From Tupaia tana (lineage: Eukaryota > Chordata > Mammalia > Scandentia > Tupaiidae), in assembly GCA_026018925.1 (NCBI GenBank), contig JAKSZU010000018.1, forward strand, positions 7,720,920 to 7,784,919: a stretch of 64,000 nucleotides of DNA, in the 5' to 3' direction. A model generated the notes under the pieces. It saw only the letters and a list, made by a program, of their open reading frames with translations, had not been told where the DNA came from and searched no databases. The number at the start of each line of letters is the position of its first letter. The first letter of the stretch is position 1. The translations under genes were made by a program, and so were the position numbers. Positions 51,663 through 63,155 of the stretch are shown here, piece by piece.

Positions 51663-52665
51663 TCACCCATGGGTACATCCCTGGGGGTAACTTCAAAGCA
51701 GATAGTGGCCTCTTTCCAGGGGTTTCCTATCTTGCCAGAGTAGCTCAGTCAACAACTTCCCTAATGAGCTCAAGACTACATCAGTGGAATCCTTTGTTTT
51801 CCTAGTAACTCTCTGTCAACATACTTTCTTTCCTGCATCAACATTATACCAATTGCATATTCACCAGCCTGCACTGGGCCCAAAACTATCAATTGCTACA
51901 ACCGAGTAAATGATATTCATTGTTAAAACAGGGTAAATGCCTACTTCCTTTACACAATGGAAGGAGCTGTTGTAGGCTATTAAGTAAATAACTATAAATA
52001 ACACACTATAAAATGCTTTACATATGCCTTATCGCACCAACTGCAATGCTCTGAAGTAGCTGTTATGGCTGGGTAAATTATACATGTTTTTAAACACTGT
52101 CCAAAATACATATTTACACATACTTAAAGTCCTACACTAAATAGTCTCTATAGCAACCAGAAAAACACAAAAGCCTTATTAAGCATTCTTTGTAGTATTT
52201 TTAGGAGTTTAATCATTAGTAGAAAGCTCATAGGCCATGTAGACACTAGGGAACGCGAAGAAAGAAAGTCTTTACAGGAACAAAAGAATGAGGCTGGCTT
52301 TGAACCTGGTGGGAGAGGATTTTATTTTTTAAAAACTAATAATCACCAAGGGCCTTCTCTTTGGAAGGCAAAGCTATGTTTGGGGTACATCAGACACAAT
52401 TTTGAAATTACAATCTGGTTTTGCAAACAGAGAAAAGAGATTCTTCAATTAACATTTTCCAGCAAAAGACCACTTTCAAATTTTTTTCTTTAGTCACAGT
52501 AAAACAAGATTTCCTTGCCATTCAAAAATGAAGCAATATGTAATGTCTGTGTTGAGCCTGAGTCATACGAATCTTCAAAGAGAAATTCTAGTGGCTTCAT
52601 TGGGGTGGAGCCATATCCCATCATTTGAATACTGGATTTATCCAAGCAATCTAAGGCATGCTATG
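51663..52665. other. Unassigned sequence
   Basis: A MIR-like scrap lies near 52005-52085 (ATAAAATGCTTTACATATGCC, CTCTGAAGTAGC). The rest shows no repeat or exon. Confidence 0.35.
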
Positions 52666-52669
52666 ATGG

Positions 52670-53010
52670 CGATGTAGCAGAAATATCAGTAACTTAACAC
52701 TGCAAATATTGTCTTGCTCATGCTAGATGTCCACTGCTAGTCAGTGGCATTTCTGCTCCAGGCAGTCACTCAGGGACCTAGGGAACCCTATTACCTTATG
52801 ATGCTACTACCTCAACACTTGCTTCCAAGGGTTCTGCAGCAGGGGCAGAGAGAATTGGAGAGTAGTTTGGTGGTCCAGAGTAGCATCTTCACTTACATCT
52901 CACCACCCAGAACTCACATCATACATTCCAACAGATCTGCAACAAAGGCTGGAATGGTAGTGGAACACATAGACTTGAGCACTCAATAGCTTTAGGCTAA
53001 CTATCACTTA
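52670..53010 (-). mobile_element. MaLR-like LTR fragment
   Basis: AGAAATATCAGTAACTTAACACTGC and the following GC-poor text resemble the 5' half of an MLT-type LTR on the minus strand. Weak. Confidence 0.35.
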
Positions 53011-53024
53011 AATATCAAAACTAC

Positions 53025-53220
53025 TAGATACTTTACATTATTTGTTTTTCTCTTGAAGACAGCTTTGTAATGTGACATTTTCTCATTCACTAGTGGGGAA
53101 ACAGGCTGAGGGGTCTTAAATGACTTGTTTAAGGTCGGTCAACCAAACACTGGAGGGACAAATTTGACATTTAGGTCATATAAACTGAACATAAAATACT
53201 CTGTCACTCAGCAGTGCCAA
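53025..53220 (-). repeat. MIR SINE
   Basis: AGTGGGGAAACAGGCTGAGGGGTC, TTAAATGACTTGTTTAAGGTCGGTC are the reverse-complement MIR core. Confidence 0.75.
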
Positions 53221-53252
53221 ACTTTCCAGAAAGGTATATATTCTGTAAAGTG

Positions 53253-53274
53253 AGTGTGTGTGTGTGTGTGTGTG

Positions 53275-53307
<33 letters not shown>

Positions 53308-53309
53308 TC
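53253..53309. repeat. (TG)n-TATA-(CA)n inverted microsatellite
   Basis: A TG run meets a CA run at the self-complementary GTGTATATACAC (53272-53283). The outer words TGAG and CTCA also mirror, offset by six bases. The perfect arms are at least 23 bp. Confidence 0.9.
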
Positions 53310-53329
53310 ATTCTTTTTTTATACCAAAA

Positions 53330-53934
53330 ATATAGATTTTTCATAGAAACTGACTATGTAATAGCTCCAAAGTGAGAACAATTCAGTATCTACCAACAGT
53401 GGAACAGATAAATTGATTGTAGTATGTTAACCCAATGGAATACAATGTAGGACTGAAAATGAATGAAATACGGCCACATACATCATGGATGCATCTCACA
53501 CATATAAGGAGACTTCAAAAAGTCCATAGAAAATGGAATTAGAGTACAAGTTGATTTTGGTGCACAAAAATTCGAAACTCATGCAGTTTTTAAATGATGT
53601 ACATGCTCTATGAACTTTTTGAAGATCCCTCATACTATGTTGAATAAAAGAAGCCAAAAAAAAAAGTTCATACTGCATTGTTCTATACTATATAATTCAA
53701 GCAACCAAAATTAATGGAAGGTGATAGCCATCAGGATAATGGTTGCTTTGGTTTGCTAGTGACCAAGAGGGTACATAAGTGGTGTTTCTGTGTTTGCTGT
53801 TGTGCTCATTTATCTGGGTGCTAGTTAGGTGGGTGTGTTTAGCCTGCAAAGATTCTTCTAGCTGTATACTTATAATTTTGGATATTGCTTTGTATAAAAA
53901 TTATACGTGAAAAAACAGAACTTGCAAAATATAA
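53330..53934 (+). mobile_element. Old L1 3' end, split by a MITE
   Basis: TCTACCAACAGTGGAACAG, CCAATGGAATACAATGTAGG, GATGCATCTCACACATA [MITE] CTATGTTGAATAAAAGAAGCC, AGGATAATGGTTGCTTTGG, TATACTTATAATTTTGG. Standard L1 3' UTR order. Confidence 0.8.
53505..53632. mobile_element. Mariner-type MITE, best copy (128 bp)
   Basis: Terminal inverted repeats TAAGGAGACTTCAAAAAGTC / TGAGGGATCTTCAAAAAGTT (right end reversed) extend to CATAGA, about 26 bp. It is flanked by duplicated TA (53503-53504 and 53633-53634). Removing it and one TA restores an uninterrupted L1 (CACACATACTATGTTGAATAAAAG). Non-coding. Confidence 0.9.
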
Positions 53935-54895
53935 ATTATAGGTTCAGATCAAACTAATTCCAGAGCCCTGCCTTTTATCACGTAGCATCTATCTCTCCTA
54001 CAACCTCATTAAAGTGAAGCTTATCCACACCCTTAAATAGTACAATTTGTTCCCACTTCATTGATACTGGCCATCCATTAAGATGGTTCTTTGGAATCAT
54101 GTTTAGATAGAAATTTTCAGCAAATTTAAGAAAATTGTCAACGTTAACTATAATCCACATTAATGCTGACTTTGGTGAGCTAGTTCTCTTCCTTGAATTC
54201 TAGGGAAAACTGGGTGTCCACAGGGGATGGAGAGGAGGATAATGGAGCCCTCTGTCTCCTCGGGCCAGAAGAATGAACAGTCAAGTGTGAGAATGAAAGG
54301 AGAGAGTGAAACCTATATGTAAAAATATCCCAACCAAGACAAATAATATAGACTGGGACTGGGGGTGTTTCCATCCATTTCATTTGGAGCCATGATAAAA
54401 CTAAAAAATCATTGTTCTTACCAGCTAAATGAACTAACAGCTGAAGATTAATCCTATTTTTTTTCTGCCCTTTCCCTATCTCTTAGCACATTTGCCACCC
54501 AAAACAGCAATTTGGCAGAGTCCTGACTGCCAAGAGACAACACTGTCTCAAGGAAGGTATTAGTGGCAAACCCTCAAGTTGTTGTTTAAGCACCTCCCAG
54601 GTTGGCAACAGAAAGCTAAACACAAAATTGCAAGATGAGCTAGAATTTAATGTTGCAGTTTTCATTCTGTCATCATGTTATGACAGTTTGGTATTTTAAG
54701 CTTTACAGCAGCCAAAGGTTAGGGGTACAATATTCATACTGAGAAGGGCTTCTTTCCCATCTGTTCTGTCCTAGAAACTATGCTTGTAGAATCATGGTTT
54801 TCAAAAATCTAGCAAATGTCTTCATCAGAAGCTACTTTAAAATTCTTTTGGATTGTTAAAAGGCACATTTTCTCAGATTGTGCATCTGAATAAAA
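53935..54895. other. Unique sequence
   Basis: No exon or repeat recognised. Confidence 0.35.
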
Positions 54896-54899
54896 TAGT

Positions 54900-54985
54900 G
54901 CAGTTCAATTAAACAAATAATTAATAAGCAGCTACTGTGTACTCAGCATTGGACCAAGGGCCGGGCATTTACATAAACTCTCCCT
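54900..54985 (-). repeat. MIR SINE fragment
   Basis: AATTAATAAGCAGCTACTGTGTACTCAGC and GGGCCGGGCATTTAC. Confidence 0.55.
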
Positions 54986-55345
54986 GACAGAAGAAACTGT
55001 AAATACCATTGATTATCATTCACTGTAATGAGTGTTCATATAAAAGATATATCAGAATGTCATGGAAGAATAGAGTTTGGGGCCGTAGCCCAGCATATAG
55101 TTCCATTTGAGTTGGACTTGAAGTTCCATTTGAAGGTAATTTCTTGAAAATACAGATGGAACTTGAGAAATCTGACTGCATGTGAGAAATGGAAAAAGAA
55201 TGATATGTAATGAGTAAAGGGGATAAGAAGACAGCATGAGCCATATCCAGATAAGTCTTGTATAGTATGCTAATAATTGTTGTTATTGTTAAACATTCTC
55301 TTGTTGGTAAAGTGTACCCATTAAACAATTTTTAGAGGAAGAGTA
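54986..55345. other. Unique sequence
   Basis: GAAGTTCCATTTGA-type words recur near 55100-55135 (TTCCATTTGAGTTGG and TTCCATTTGAAGG). Nothing else. Confidence 0.35.
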
Positions 55346-55354
55346 AAATCTTAT

Positions 55355-55633
55355 TTTTCTTTAAGTTATTATTTTTAATACCAGAGGGCATGTGCACTTG
55401 CCTGGAAAAATGTTGGGTGAAGAGAGAGGAAAGCCCCTCCCCCTGACTGGGATGTAGTCATGCCACAATCCTTTTCCTCCATTTCTCCTTCCCATCAGGA
55501 TTTTGAGCATGCATGCACTTGTGCCCAGGATGTTTTTCAAGCCATTATGGCCAAAATTCAAACTGAAGTTGGTCATGTGGGATCCAGCTCCCAATGAGCA
55601 ATACTTAACCACCATGCCATGGAGCTGGCCTAA
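55355..55633 (-). repeat. tRNA-SINE, long form, diverged
   Basis: TTTTTAATACCAGAGGGCATGTGC, CCCCTCCCCCTGACTGGG stem remnant, CACTTGTGCCCAGGATG, head ACCACCATGCCATGGAGCTGGCC. Confidence 0.78.
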
Positions 55634-55992
55634 GATTTTATTTTAGAGAGAGAGTCTGGCTACTGGAATGCTATGATAACATGTGCATTTTAGAAAGGGA
55701 AAGCCAGAAAGATAAGGTGAGCTACAAGGAGATTGTTGCAGGGACTCAGGTGCATGAGATTGGAAGCAGTTGCATTTGTCAGAATTCCCTTCTGGGGAGC
55801 ACTGGGGAGCATTCTGTGTATTCTTTGACTATTCCTACTGGGGGGTAGCTCAGACCTCAGGAGAATCTGTGTGAGCTGAGTGAGAAGAGTAATGTTTTAC
55901 TTGTGCTAGAGGAGATGAGGAAGAGGGGGAAAAGAAAAGAAGAAAGAGAAAAGAAGGGTGTAGTGGATGGGGACTATGCAGTATTTTATAAG

Positions 55993-55994
<2 letters not shown>
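55634..55994. other. Unique sequence with purine tract
   Basis: AGAGG/AAAAG-rich from about 55905 to 55960. No gene. Confidence 0.4.

Positions 55995-56036
<42 letters not shown>
55995..56036. repeat. Poly(T), 42 bp
   Basis: Uninterrupted T42. The sequence right of it (CCTCCTTGTAGC...) is not a recognised SINE or L1 3' end. Confidence 0.9.
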
Positions 56037-56590
56037 CCTCCTTGTAGCTTCCCATGTCTTCAGTCCAAGTCCACACATACTCTGTGGCTCAGGGGAGTAG
56101 ATGCTTAATTTTAAAAGGGCAGAATTCTTTTTATCATAGTATTGGGGACTAAAATAAACACAGCCTGCATAGATAGCCCAAGTCAAGATTTTGGCAGGGA
56201 GGGAGAAAAATTGATTGACAGCATCATTAGCCACCAGTGAATATGAAAATGTGGCTTTGTGTTAATTAAATTCATGACTAGCTCAGTGGTACTGAGGTGC
56301 CGGAGTGCCTGACCTGTATTTGCAAACAGTTCCAAGAATACTGGGAGAGGGTGAGACACTCAGCAAGAACAGTAATATCTTGTGTAACTAATGAAAGTTT
56401 GGGTCTGCACAACTATAAGGGGTGACCATCTAATATTCAAGGTAGATTTTAGTTATTCTCAGGGTCTGAGAGAAGGAAGAAGAGGAGGGAAATGAAATGC
56501 TGAGGGATGATGAAAATACCTCCCAATTAAAACAGACTTTCCCTTGGTCACAAAATCCTTTTTTTTTTTCCCCAACACTTTCTTCCCAAA
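56037..56590. other. Unique sequence
   Basis: Nothing recognised. Confidence 0.35.
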
Positions 56591-56594
56591 CTGA

Positions 56595-56735
56595 TACTAT
56601 CCTTTGCTGCCCTGGGCCTTTCTCACCCCTTCTAAATAGAAATAGATTACTGTACCACAGAGGGTTGTAGAGGTTAAATGAAGTCACACACACTGAATGC
56701 CCAGCATAGGGTCTGCCCATGTCAGTTGTTTGAAG
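56595..56735 (+). repeat. MIR SINE fragment
   Basis: GAGGGTTGTAGAGGTTAAATGAAG and GAATGCCCAGCATAGGGTC. Confidence 0.6.
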
Positions 56736-56879
56736 ATTTCAGTTTCCTGTCTTGCCTCTTTTTTGTGTTTATCACCTCCAGTCTTCCACAAATTTTTTCC
56801 CTTCTTTTCCTTTTTACAGTTTAAGGAACAATCAGGGCATTTAAAACTGTTGAACTCCAAAGGGTTGTTGTGAAGGGAG

Positions 56880-57250
56880 ACATTTCTCACACTTTGTTCA
56901 TTCATTTATTTCATCAGCATATTTTTATTAAACACCTATTTCATCCCAGGCAATATATGTTCCTCCAAGCATGCACTGGTGAATATATAAGATGTACTTT
57001 CTGCCCTTGGAAACTTCTGATACAGAAGGAGAAATGGATAAGTAGGTGGGAAATTCCAAGAAATAACAATGAATGCTGCAAGTGGGATTACATAGTTTGC
57101 CCTGTGCACCATTAAGGAGAATGGCTACAACACTTGGAAGAATATCACATCTTGGAAGTAAGGACATCTAGGCTAACGCATGAATAATTCAGTGATGAGG
57201 TATTGATTATGTCCATGTGCCAAACACTGCACTAGGCTTGGGAAGGACAA
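56880..57250 (-). mobile_element. L2 LINE end(s)
   Basis: CATTCATTTATTTCATCAGC, ATTAAACACCTATTTCATCCC and GCACTGGTGAATATATAAG are the reverse-complement L2 end. A second start at 57190 (GTCCATGTGCCAAACACTGC) may be another L2 or MIR. Confidence 0.6.
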
Positions 57251-57680
57251 ATAGATTACTCAGGTAGAGTGTAGTTTTGACATAGGATCAAAATAATGGA
57301 TTATTTCAACAGATTAATGAATTTCACTAGGATGTTTTGGGCCTAGCTGGGAAGAGATAATGTCTGAGTTAATTCTAGATAACTGAGTAGTAGTTAGAGG
57401 AGAAAATATGGAGGGAGAAAACAGAGGATGTTGTAGCAGAGGAAACAGCATGCACAAGGCACAGAGTCATCAAGCAGTGGATCTATGAGGGGTACTTTAT
57501 ATTTAGTATAATTGGCATAAATTGAAGCTGGTGGCAATGGAATCTGAAAAGCCCACAATATGGCAATTGCAGTGAACTGTGGGAATTTTAGTGAACCAAT
57601 GATTAGTGGTGGCTATGGTTTGATCGTATTGACCTTGAAAGGATCACTATAATACCAGTATGAAAAGAGGATACAATTGG
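57251..57680 (-). mobile_element. L2-like sequence
   Basis: AGAGGAAACAGCATGCACAAGGCAC and CATTGACCTTGAAAGG-like text resemble the reverse-complement L2 body. Low identity. Confidence 0.4.
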
Positions 57681-57975
57681 AAATGCAAATTGGCATGACC
57701 ATTTTATACGTGGTACCTACAGCCTATGCTTTCTTTTCCCCTCCTTCTATCTTCTGGACTCCTAGAAACAAAATATAACCCAGAGAAAGACACTGAAAAG
57801 AGAACAACCTGTTATCTTACATTTCCTCTGTAGACACATGGCCTTGGTGTGGATTTATACAACTGCATTTAGGGCTGATGATAGAATCATTGTTTTTTTT
57901 TTTTTTCTTTCTTTCTTTCTTTCTTTTTTTTTATTCCTTTCATGACACAAACCAAGAAAAAAATCATAATAAAAT
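57681..57975. other. Unique sequence and CTTT repeat
   Basis: (CTTT)n with T-runs at 57893-57933. Unassigned otherwise. Confidence 0.5.
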
Positions 57976-57979
57976 TTTA

Positions 57980-58560
57980 CAAGTTAGCTGCCACCAAGAA
58001 TAAACAAGAGAGCACTATAAGAAATGAATCAGAGGCTCTAACCGAATCTTCTCTCAGGACAATAACTCTAATGCAAAGCCGGGGTCTGAGGAGGTCGCAG
58101 TAGAAAACTCTCCTGGGGCATTTCTGAGGAGAAAGGAAATATTCTCCTCCTGTCATCTTCACTTCATGTCCTAATACGTCTGTGGATGTGCGGAGAAAAC
58201 ATAATCTGCGGCCTCTGCTCTGAATCAAGGTTTGGATAACCAGGGCTATTAAGGCATCCCCAAGGATCCCAGAATTAACCCTCTGTGAACCCAGGGAAGC
58301 CATGGCTGCTAAAACACCAGGGAAAACCTCCTTGATTCTAATCATGGCTGAGCCAAAATGCCACTTGCCATTAGGTTCAATAGGCTTTTTTTATTTTTCC
58401 TTTTTAAATTACAAGATTACCTTTAAATTGTGTACAGGAGCTCATAACCGCTGTCCATTGGAGGTAATCGGGAGTGATTTCATTTTACTCATGGACTGGC
58501 TGCTCTTCTAGAGTCTTTGTTCATTACGCCGCTGTCTATCTCAGTTCCATTTAAGTATCA
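57980..58560. promoter_or_regulatory. Candidate conserved non-coding element
   Basis: No repeat signature in about 580 bp. CpGs persist (CTAACCGAATC, AAGCCGGGGTC, AATACGTCTG, TGTGCGGAG, CTGCGGCC, ATAACCGCTG, AATCGGG, ATTACGCCGCTG) in a region otherwise poor in CpG. AT-rich transcription-factor words also occur (GATTCTAATCATGG, TAAATTACAAGATTACC, AACAATAACTC). No coding frame of note. This is an inference from composition, not from alignment. Confidence 0.4.
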
Positions 58561-58849
58561 TTGAGGAATAAATTCTGTAGCAGACATTGTATGTTTTCTT
58601 TTTGAGTCACCTCTTTTGTAGGTGGATGATTGGTCAGAGCGGGCTGGATTATTCTGGAATCTCTCAAGTGGAAATGGTAGATATGCATGCTTAGGACCTC
58701 TGGGAGGTCATTCAGACGTGGAAATTCAGCCTGGTCACTGGGCTGACCGTATGAACTTTCCAAAAAATCACTTGGGAAGACAGATATAACCCTCCAGTCA
58801 TTTTTTCTTACCTTTCATTGAAACAACTTGAGTGTGACTTCATATAGAC

Positions 58850-59400
58850 CAAGGCATAGCATTACTTACCTATTTACTCACTCATTCAGTCATTTATTCA
58901 TTTGATATGAATATTGTGCACCAAGACACTAAGCCTGACAGTGAATGCAGTGGTTAACTGGGAGCTCACTATGGCAGTTAATAGACAAAACTAAACAAGC
59001 TATTCCAGTACAGTATGAGAAGGGCTATGTATGATATGGAGAGAAGGAGGGACAGCCTCTGTACGTTTTCTGTAGAGTTGAGGCCACAGGAGAGGCTTCT
59101 CAGAGTGGAGTACAACTGAGCTGAGGCCTGAGGGTTGAAAGAAGTTTCACTGGCTGAAGGAGTAACTTGGACAAGCTCCCTCAGTGAGGTGAAGGTTCAG
59201 GGAGGCAGAGAATGAAAGTAGGTATGCTGCATAAGGAGGCAGAGCAGGGATTCAGGGTGTTAGGGAGGGATGAGAATGGCTATATCATGAAGAGCTTTGT
59301 AAGTCTTGTTTATGAGCAAGGATTTCACCCCATGGGCCAAGAAGAAGAGAGGAGGGGTATAACCAGATATGCATTTTGAAGAATCACTGTGTTCATTCCC
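58850..59400 (-). mobile_element. L2 LINE 3' region
   Basis: TTTACTCACTCATTCAGTCATTTATTC, CAGTGGTTAACTGGGAGC, CTGAGCTGAGGCCTGAGGG, GAAGAGCTTTGTAAGTC and AAGGATTTCACCCC match a long reverse-complement L2 end. Confidence 0.75.
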
Positions 59401-59735
59401 ATCATAGTGGGTGGTGGGTTCTCCGGGGATCTGATGCATTCATAAACAAGATGAGACCTCAGTTACAATAGTCCTTGCCCCAGAAACAACCTCTAACCAG
59501 CTACACTCTTTGGTTTTGACGTCTTTCTCCAAGAATGCCCTCTGTGCTCCATTTATTTCAATTCTGAAAGTGCCGGAATGTGTTTGTAATAAGAACCTAT
59601 CTAAAGAGAGTCAAAGCCAAGAATTGAAGGCATGACAACATGAACATCCATGGCCCAGCACCCAAGACAGAGGCCACTGGTGGCAGCAGAAGTCTTAGGA
59701 TTAAGTATTGTCAAGTCCTCTTGTCTGATCTTAGC
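59401..59735. other. Unique sequence
   Basis: Nothing recognised. Confidence 0.35.
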
Positions 59736-59739
59736 CAAA

Positions 59740-60050
59740 GTCATGCTGGAGAGACCTCTGGATTCAGAGTCCAGTTCTGTCACTGAACAGTTTAGATAAC
59801 TTACAAGATTTTGTATTCCATTTTCTCCCACCTAAAAAATTAGTGTAACTCCTACAATTCGAGATGTTGTAGGGATTAAATGCTGTATGCATAACACATT
59901 GCAGATATTTATAGAATGAATAGAAATGGGATACTGGAGAAACTCTGATTATATAGGCTTTAGTCTCCTTGTCTATAAAATAAAAAGATTAGGCTAGATG
60001 ATTTCGAATGCTTTCCAGCTCAAATAATCTATGACTTTTTGATGGTTGCC
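59740..60050 (+). repeat. MIR-type SINEs (two pieces)
   Basis: GAGACCTCTGGATTCAGAGTCCAG, TAGGGATTAAATGCTGTATGC (first piece). CTCCTTGTCTATAAAATAAAAAGATTAGGCTAGATGATTTC with TTTCCAGCTCAAATAATCTATGAC (second, about 59960-60050) is a MIR-related variant. Confidence 0.7.
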
Positions 60051-61080
60051 TGTTTGAAGTACTGTGCTGACCAATGGTATACTACACTAATTAGAAGAAA
60101 ACTTGGTTTGGTACCTTATAAAGTCAAAAGACAATCAAAGATTTCCTACATAAAAAACTTTAATGACTATTCTGACTCCATGAAAATTGTCCTTATTTCA
60201 AAAGCCAGTTGATTAGAGGAATGTAGATTTGCGCTGTAGCTGGTTGGACTTGACTTCCCTGGTGAAGACATGGTCTCAGAGGATGCAATGAACAGCAAAT
60301 TTCCTGTAAGACCACTTTGCCCTGTAGAAAACAAAATGGCTTTATCCTTTTATGTTATCTCATGAAGTGCTATTGATGTTCATGCTAAAAGCTCCATGTT
60401 TTTTTTTTTTTTTTCAGAGTAAAGTCTCAAAGATGATTCTGCACACAGAAAATCTGATATTGACTGATGGGGTGTTTCAGATGCTTGTTGGCATCTGAAA
60501 GGGGGATATGACTTAGAATTTGAGTACCTCTGAGAGTTACTCCTATGTAGCAGCTTTGATGTGTACATAATCTTTCCTTGCCTTTTTAAAAGAATCCATC
60601 CTCCCTTAGTAGGTAGACACTGGTGTTATTTAATATTTAATGCCATAGTGGACTGGCCTTTGCCATGACAATGTAGCTAAAAACAGCCACAAGTGGAATT
60701 ATCCTAAAGAAATGAGAATGGCAAGTTTTGGAGAATAGATTATCCCATCTACTCAGGAATGACTGAAATATGCCCCAATCGCAATTTAAATATCTCTTGG
60801 TCACAGTGAGGGATCATCTTCTGTATTGCTAGGCCTGGTATTTTTACGTACTATCTGTATTTTCATTTTCAGTGCTTCAGAGAAGGCAGACTAGAATGTT
60901 GATAGGACCATCCAGAAGCCTATGGTAGAATACAGTCCTCAAACCTTAGGAAACAATGCTGAAAAACAGTTAACCCGGAGAGCAAAATCTCAATGTTATT
61001 TTCTCTGCGAGTGTGAGATGGTCCCTCTGTAGATGCTTCCCCAATATGTGGCCCTGTGGCACAAGCTTTGTTGCCATTAT
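60051..61080. other. Unique sequence, candidate conserved block
   Basis: 60150-60560 shows no repeat signature apart from a T-run (60399-60413). No exon recognised. Confidence 0.35.
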
Positions 61081-61084
61081 TTTT

Positions 61085-61350
61085 TTGGTATCCATTTCTT
61101 ATCTTGAACATGACAAATCCAGGGGTAGGAATCCAAGTTGCTCCTGCATCTCTATTATACATTGTCTGGCTCATAGTAGGTACACAAAATAATAGCCCAC
61201 TAAGTGCATGTACCTATCAGTACTGTGTTATAATTGTTTCATTCCCTAAAATGCAAGCTCCATAAAATAGAGATTTCATATTTTTCAAATACTATATGAA
61301 AAGAATGCTGCTTACTTGGTGGTAGTTAATAGTTTTAGAACGAATACATG
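61085..61350 (+). mobile_element. L2 LINE 3' end
   Basis: CATTGTCTGGCTCATAGTAGGTACAC, then AAAATGCAAGCTCCATAAAATAGAG and GAACGAATACATGAATG match the L2 end. Confidence 0.65.
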
Positions 61351-61530
61351 AATGTATAAATGCACATTAGTAAAACAATCAAGTTAAAAGGGAACAAGAT
61401 GACCAGGTTGGTTATTTAATAGTTAGGCATTCAGTTTCCACTCCCCAGAACAAATGCTAAAAAGTGGTTGTTCAAATTTGTTTACCCACCTCTTTATCCT
61501 GAATCATCAATTCACTTTGCATTATATGTA
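61351..61530. other. Unique sequence
   Basis: Nothing recognised. Confidence 0.3.
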
Positions 61531-61896
61531 CAGATGGCTCCTAACTTACCACTTGCTGTTGGACTTCACAATTTTTTGACTTTATAATGATCCAAAGTAA
61601 AATATTCATTCACTAAAAACTGTATTTCAACCATGCAACCATTCTATTTTTCATTTTCAGTACAGTAGTCATTAACTACATGGAATTTCAAGCACTTCAT
61701 TATAAAATAGTCTTTGTGTTAAATGATTTTGCCCAACTGCAGGCTATTATAAGTGTTTTGGGCACATTTAAGGTAGACTAGGCTAAACTGTGATGTTTGG
61801 TAGGTTAGTCCTATTAAATCTATTTTTATTTAAGATATTTTCTGCTGACAATGAGTTTTAATGGGGTGTAACTCCATTGTAAGTTGAGGAGCATCT
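61531..61896 (+). mobile_element. Tigger-type DNA transposon fossil
   Basis: Left CAGATGGCTCCTAACTTACC and right (reversed) AGATGCTCCTCAACTTACAA are terminal inverted repeats. Inside are TTTTTTGACTTTATAATGATCC, GATTTTGCCCAACTGCAGGC and CATTTAAGGTAGACTAGGCTAAAC. A TA lies at the left flank. Non-autonomous length, no transposase left. Confidence 0.8.
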
Positions 61897-62128
61897 CGGG
61901 GGCTGGACTGTGGTGCAGCTATGAAATGCTGCACTCTGTAAGGTTTACCCACATAGGAAGGTTCTGAGTTCAAGTACAGAGGCCATCCTGAGTATGCCAG
62001 GCACATTCATGCCCAGGATCTGGCTATCTAAAGCTGGGTGTAGATTGCAAGTTCAAGACTGTTGGGGTTGTTATCTCTCTTTCACTCTTCCTGGCTTATC
62101 GTAGAAATATATAAAGTTAAGAAAAAGA
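61897..62128 (+). repeat. Second-family SINE (family C/D)
   Basis: GGGGCTGGACTGTGGTGCAGC, ACTCTGTAAGG, CACATAGGAAGGTTCTGAGTTCAAG, CATGCCCAGGATCTGGC, TGTTGGGGTTG body, CTCTCTTTCAC, CTTATCGTAGAAATA end. It sits exactly at the right end of the Tigger fossil. Confidence 0.75.
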
Positions 62129-62159
62129 ATTCTGGCACTAAAATCATTTTTATATCTAT

Positions 62160-63029
62160 TATTTAAAAACTGTTCTATTAAATTATTATTGACAAAAAAT
62201 AAGATGCACATACTTAAAATGTATAATTTGATAAGTTTCAATACATCTGCACTGAGAGGAAAACATCACATAACCAGGATGAATATTTCTATTACTCCCG
62301 AAATTTCCATGTATCCTTTGCAATCACTCCTTCCCATTAGGTAACCATAAATCTGCTTTCTGTCACTATGTATTAGTTTGTATTTCCTAGAATTTCATAA
62401 AATGAAATTATACAGTAAATACTCATTTTTGTTTGATTTCTTGCATCACCATTATTATTTTGAGATTAATCTGTGCCGTAGTGTATATCAAGAGTTCATT
62501 TTTGTTTTGTCGAGAAATATGGCATTGTATGAACATACTGCAGTCAGTTTAACCATTCACTTGTGGATGAGTATTTGGGAAGTTTCCATTTTGAGGCTTT
62601 TACAAATAAAGCTTCTATGGACATTCTTGTCAAAGACTTTGTGTGGACAAATATTTTCATCTCTCTTAGGCAAATACCTAGGAAATAAGTGGTTGGATCA
62701 TATGGTAAGAGAATGTTTAACTTTAAGAAAAACCTGCTAGACTGATTTTTGTTTTACATTCCTGCCAGCAGCGTATAGGATGTCTAGCTTTCCCACATCC
62801 TTTGCAATGCTTGGTGTTACTGGTCATCTTGATTTTAGTCATTCAAATAGGTATGTAGTGTTTTAATGTAGTTTTAAATTTTACCCCCTATTGCTAATGA
62901 TGTTCGGCACCTTCGTATGAGTTTATTTCCTACCTACATATCTTGTAATTTTTTGGTCATTTTCTTATTATTGACTTTCAACTTTCAAAAGTGCTTTATA
63001 TATTTTGGATACAAGTTCTTTTTTTAAAA
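62160..63029 (-). mobile_element. Old L1 (L1M) 3' UTR and ORF2 end
   Basis: AAATAAGATGCACATACTTAAAATGTATAATTTG, CTCTTAGGCAAATACCTAGGAAATAAG, TTTACATTCCTGCCAGCAGCG, TCTTGATTTTAGTCATTC, TATATATTTTGGATACAAGTTC. Classic reversed L1M order. Degraded beyond coding. Confidence 0.82.
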
Positions 63030-63155
63030 AAAAATTTTCTAGAGGGTTCATGCCCTGGCTAGAGGAGATAAGAGGGAACAAGAGAGAGAGAAAAGGTGAG
63101 AAAGCATCCTTTATGAGGGGGGATGATGGAGGTATTTTGCGGCTTCATAAAAATT
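63030..63155 (-). repeat. Truncated SINE inside L1
   Basis: TTTTTTTAAAAAAAAATTTTCTAGAGGG, GAACAAGAGAGAGAGAAAAGG, ATGAGGGGGGATGATGG. Tail and part of the body; the head is absent. Confidence 0.6.

Noticed and set aside
57893-57933. L1 or SINE poly(T) tail
   Set aside because: CTTT/T low-complexity with no element body beside it.
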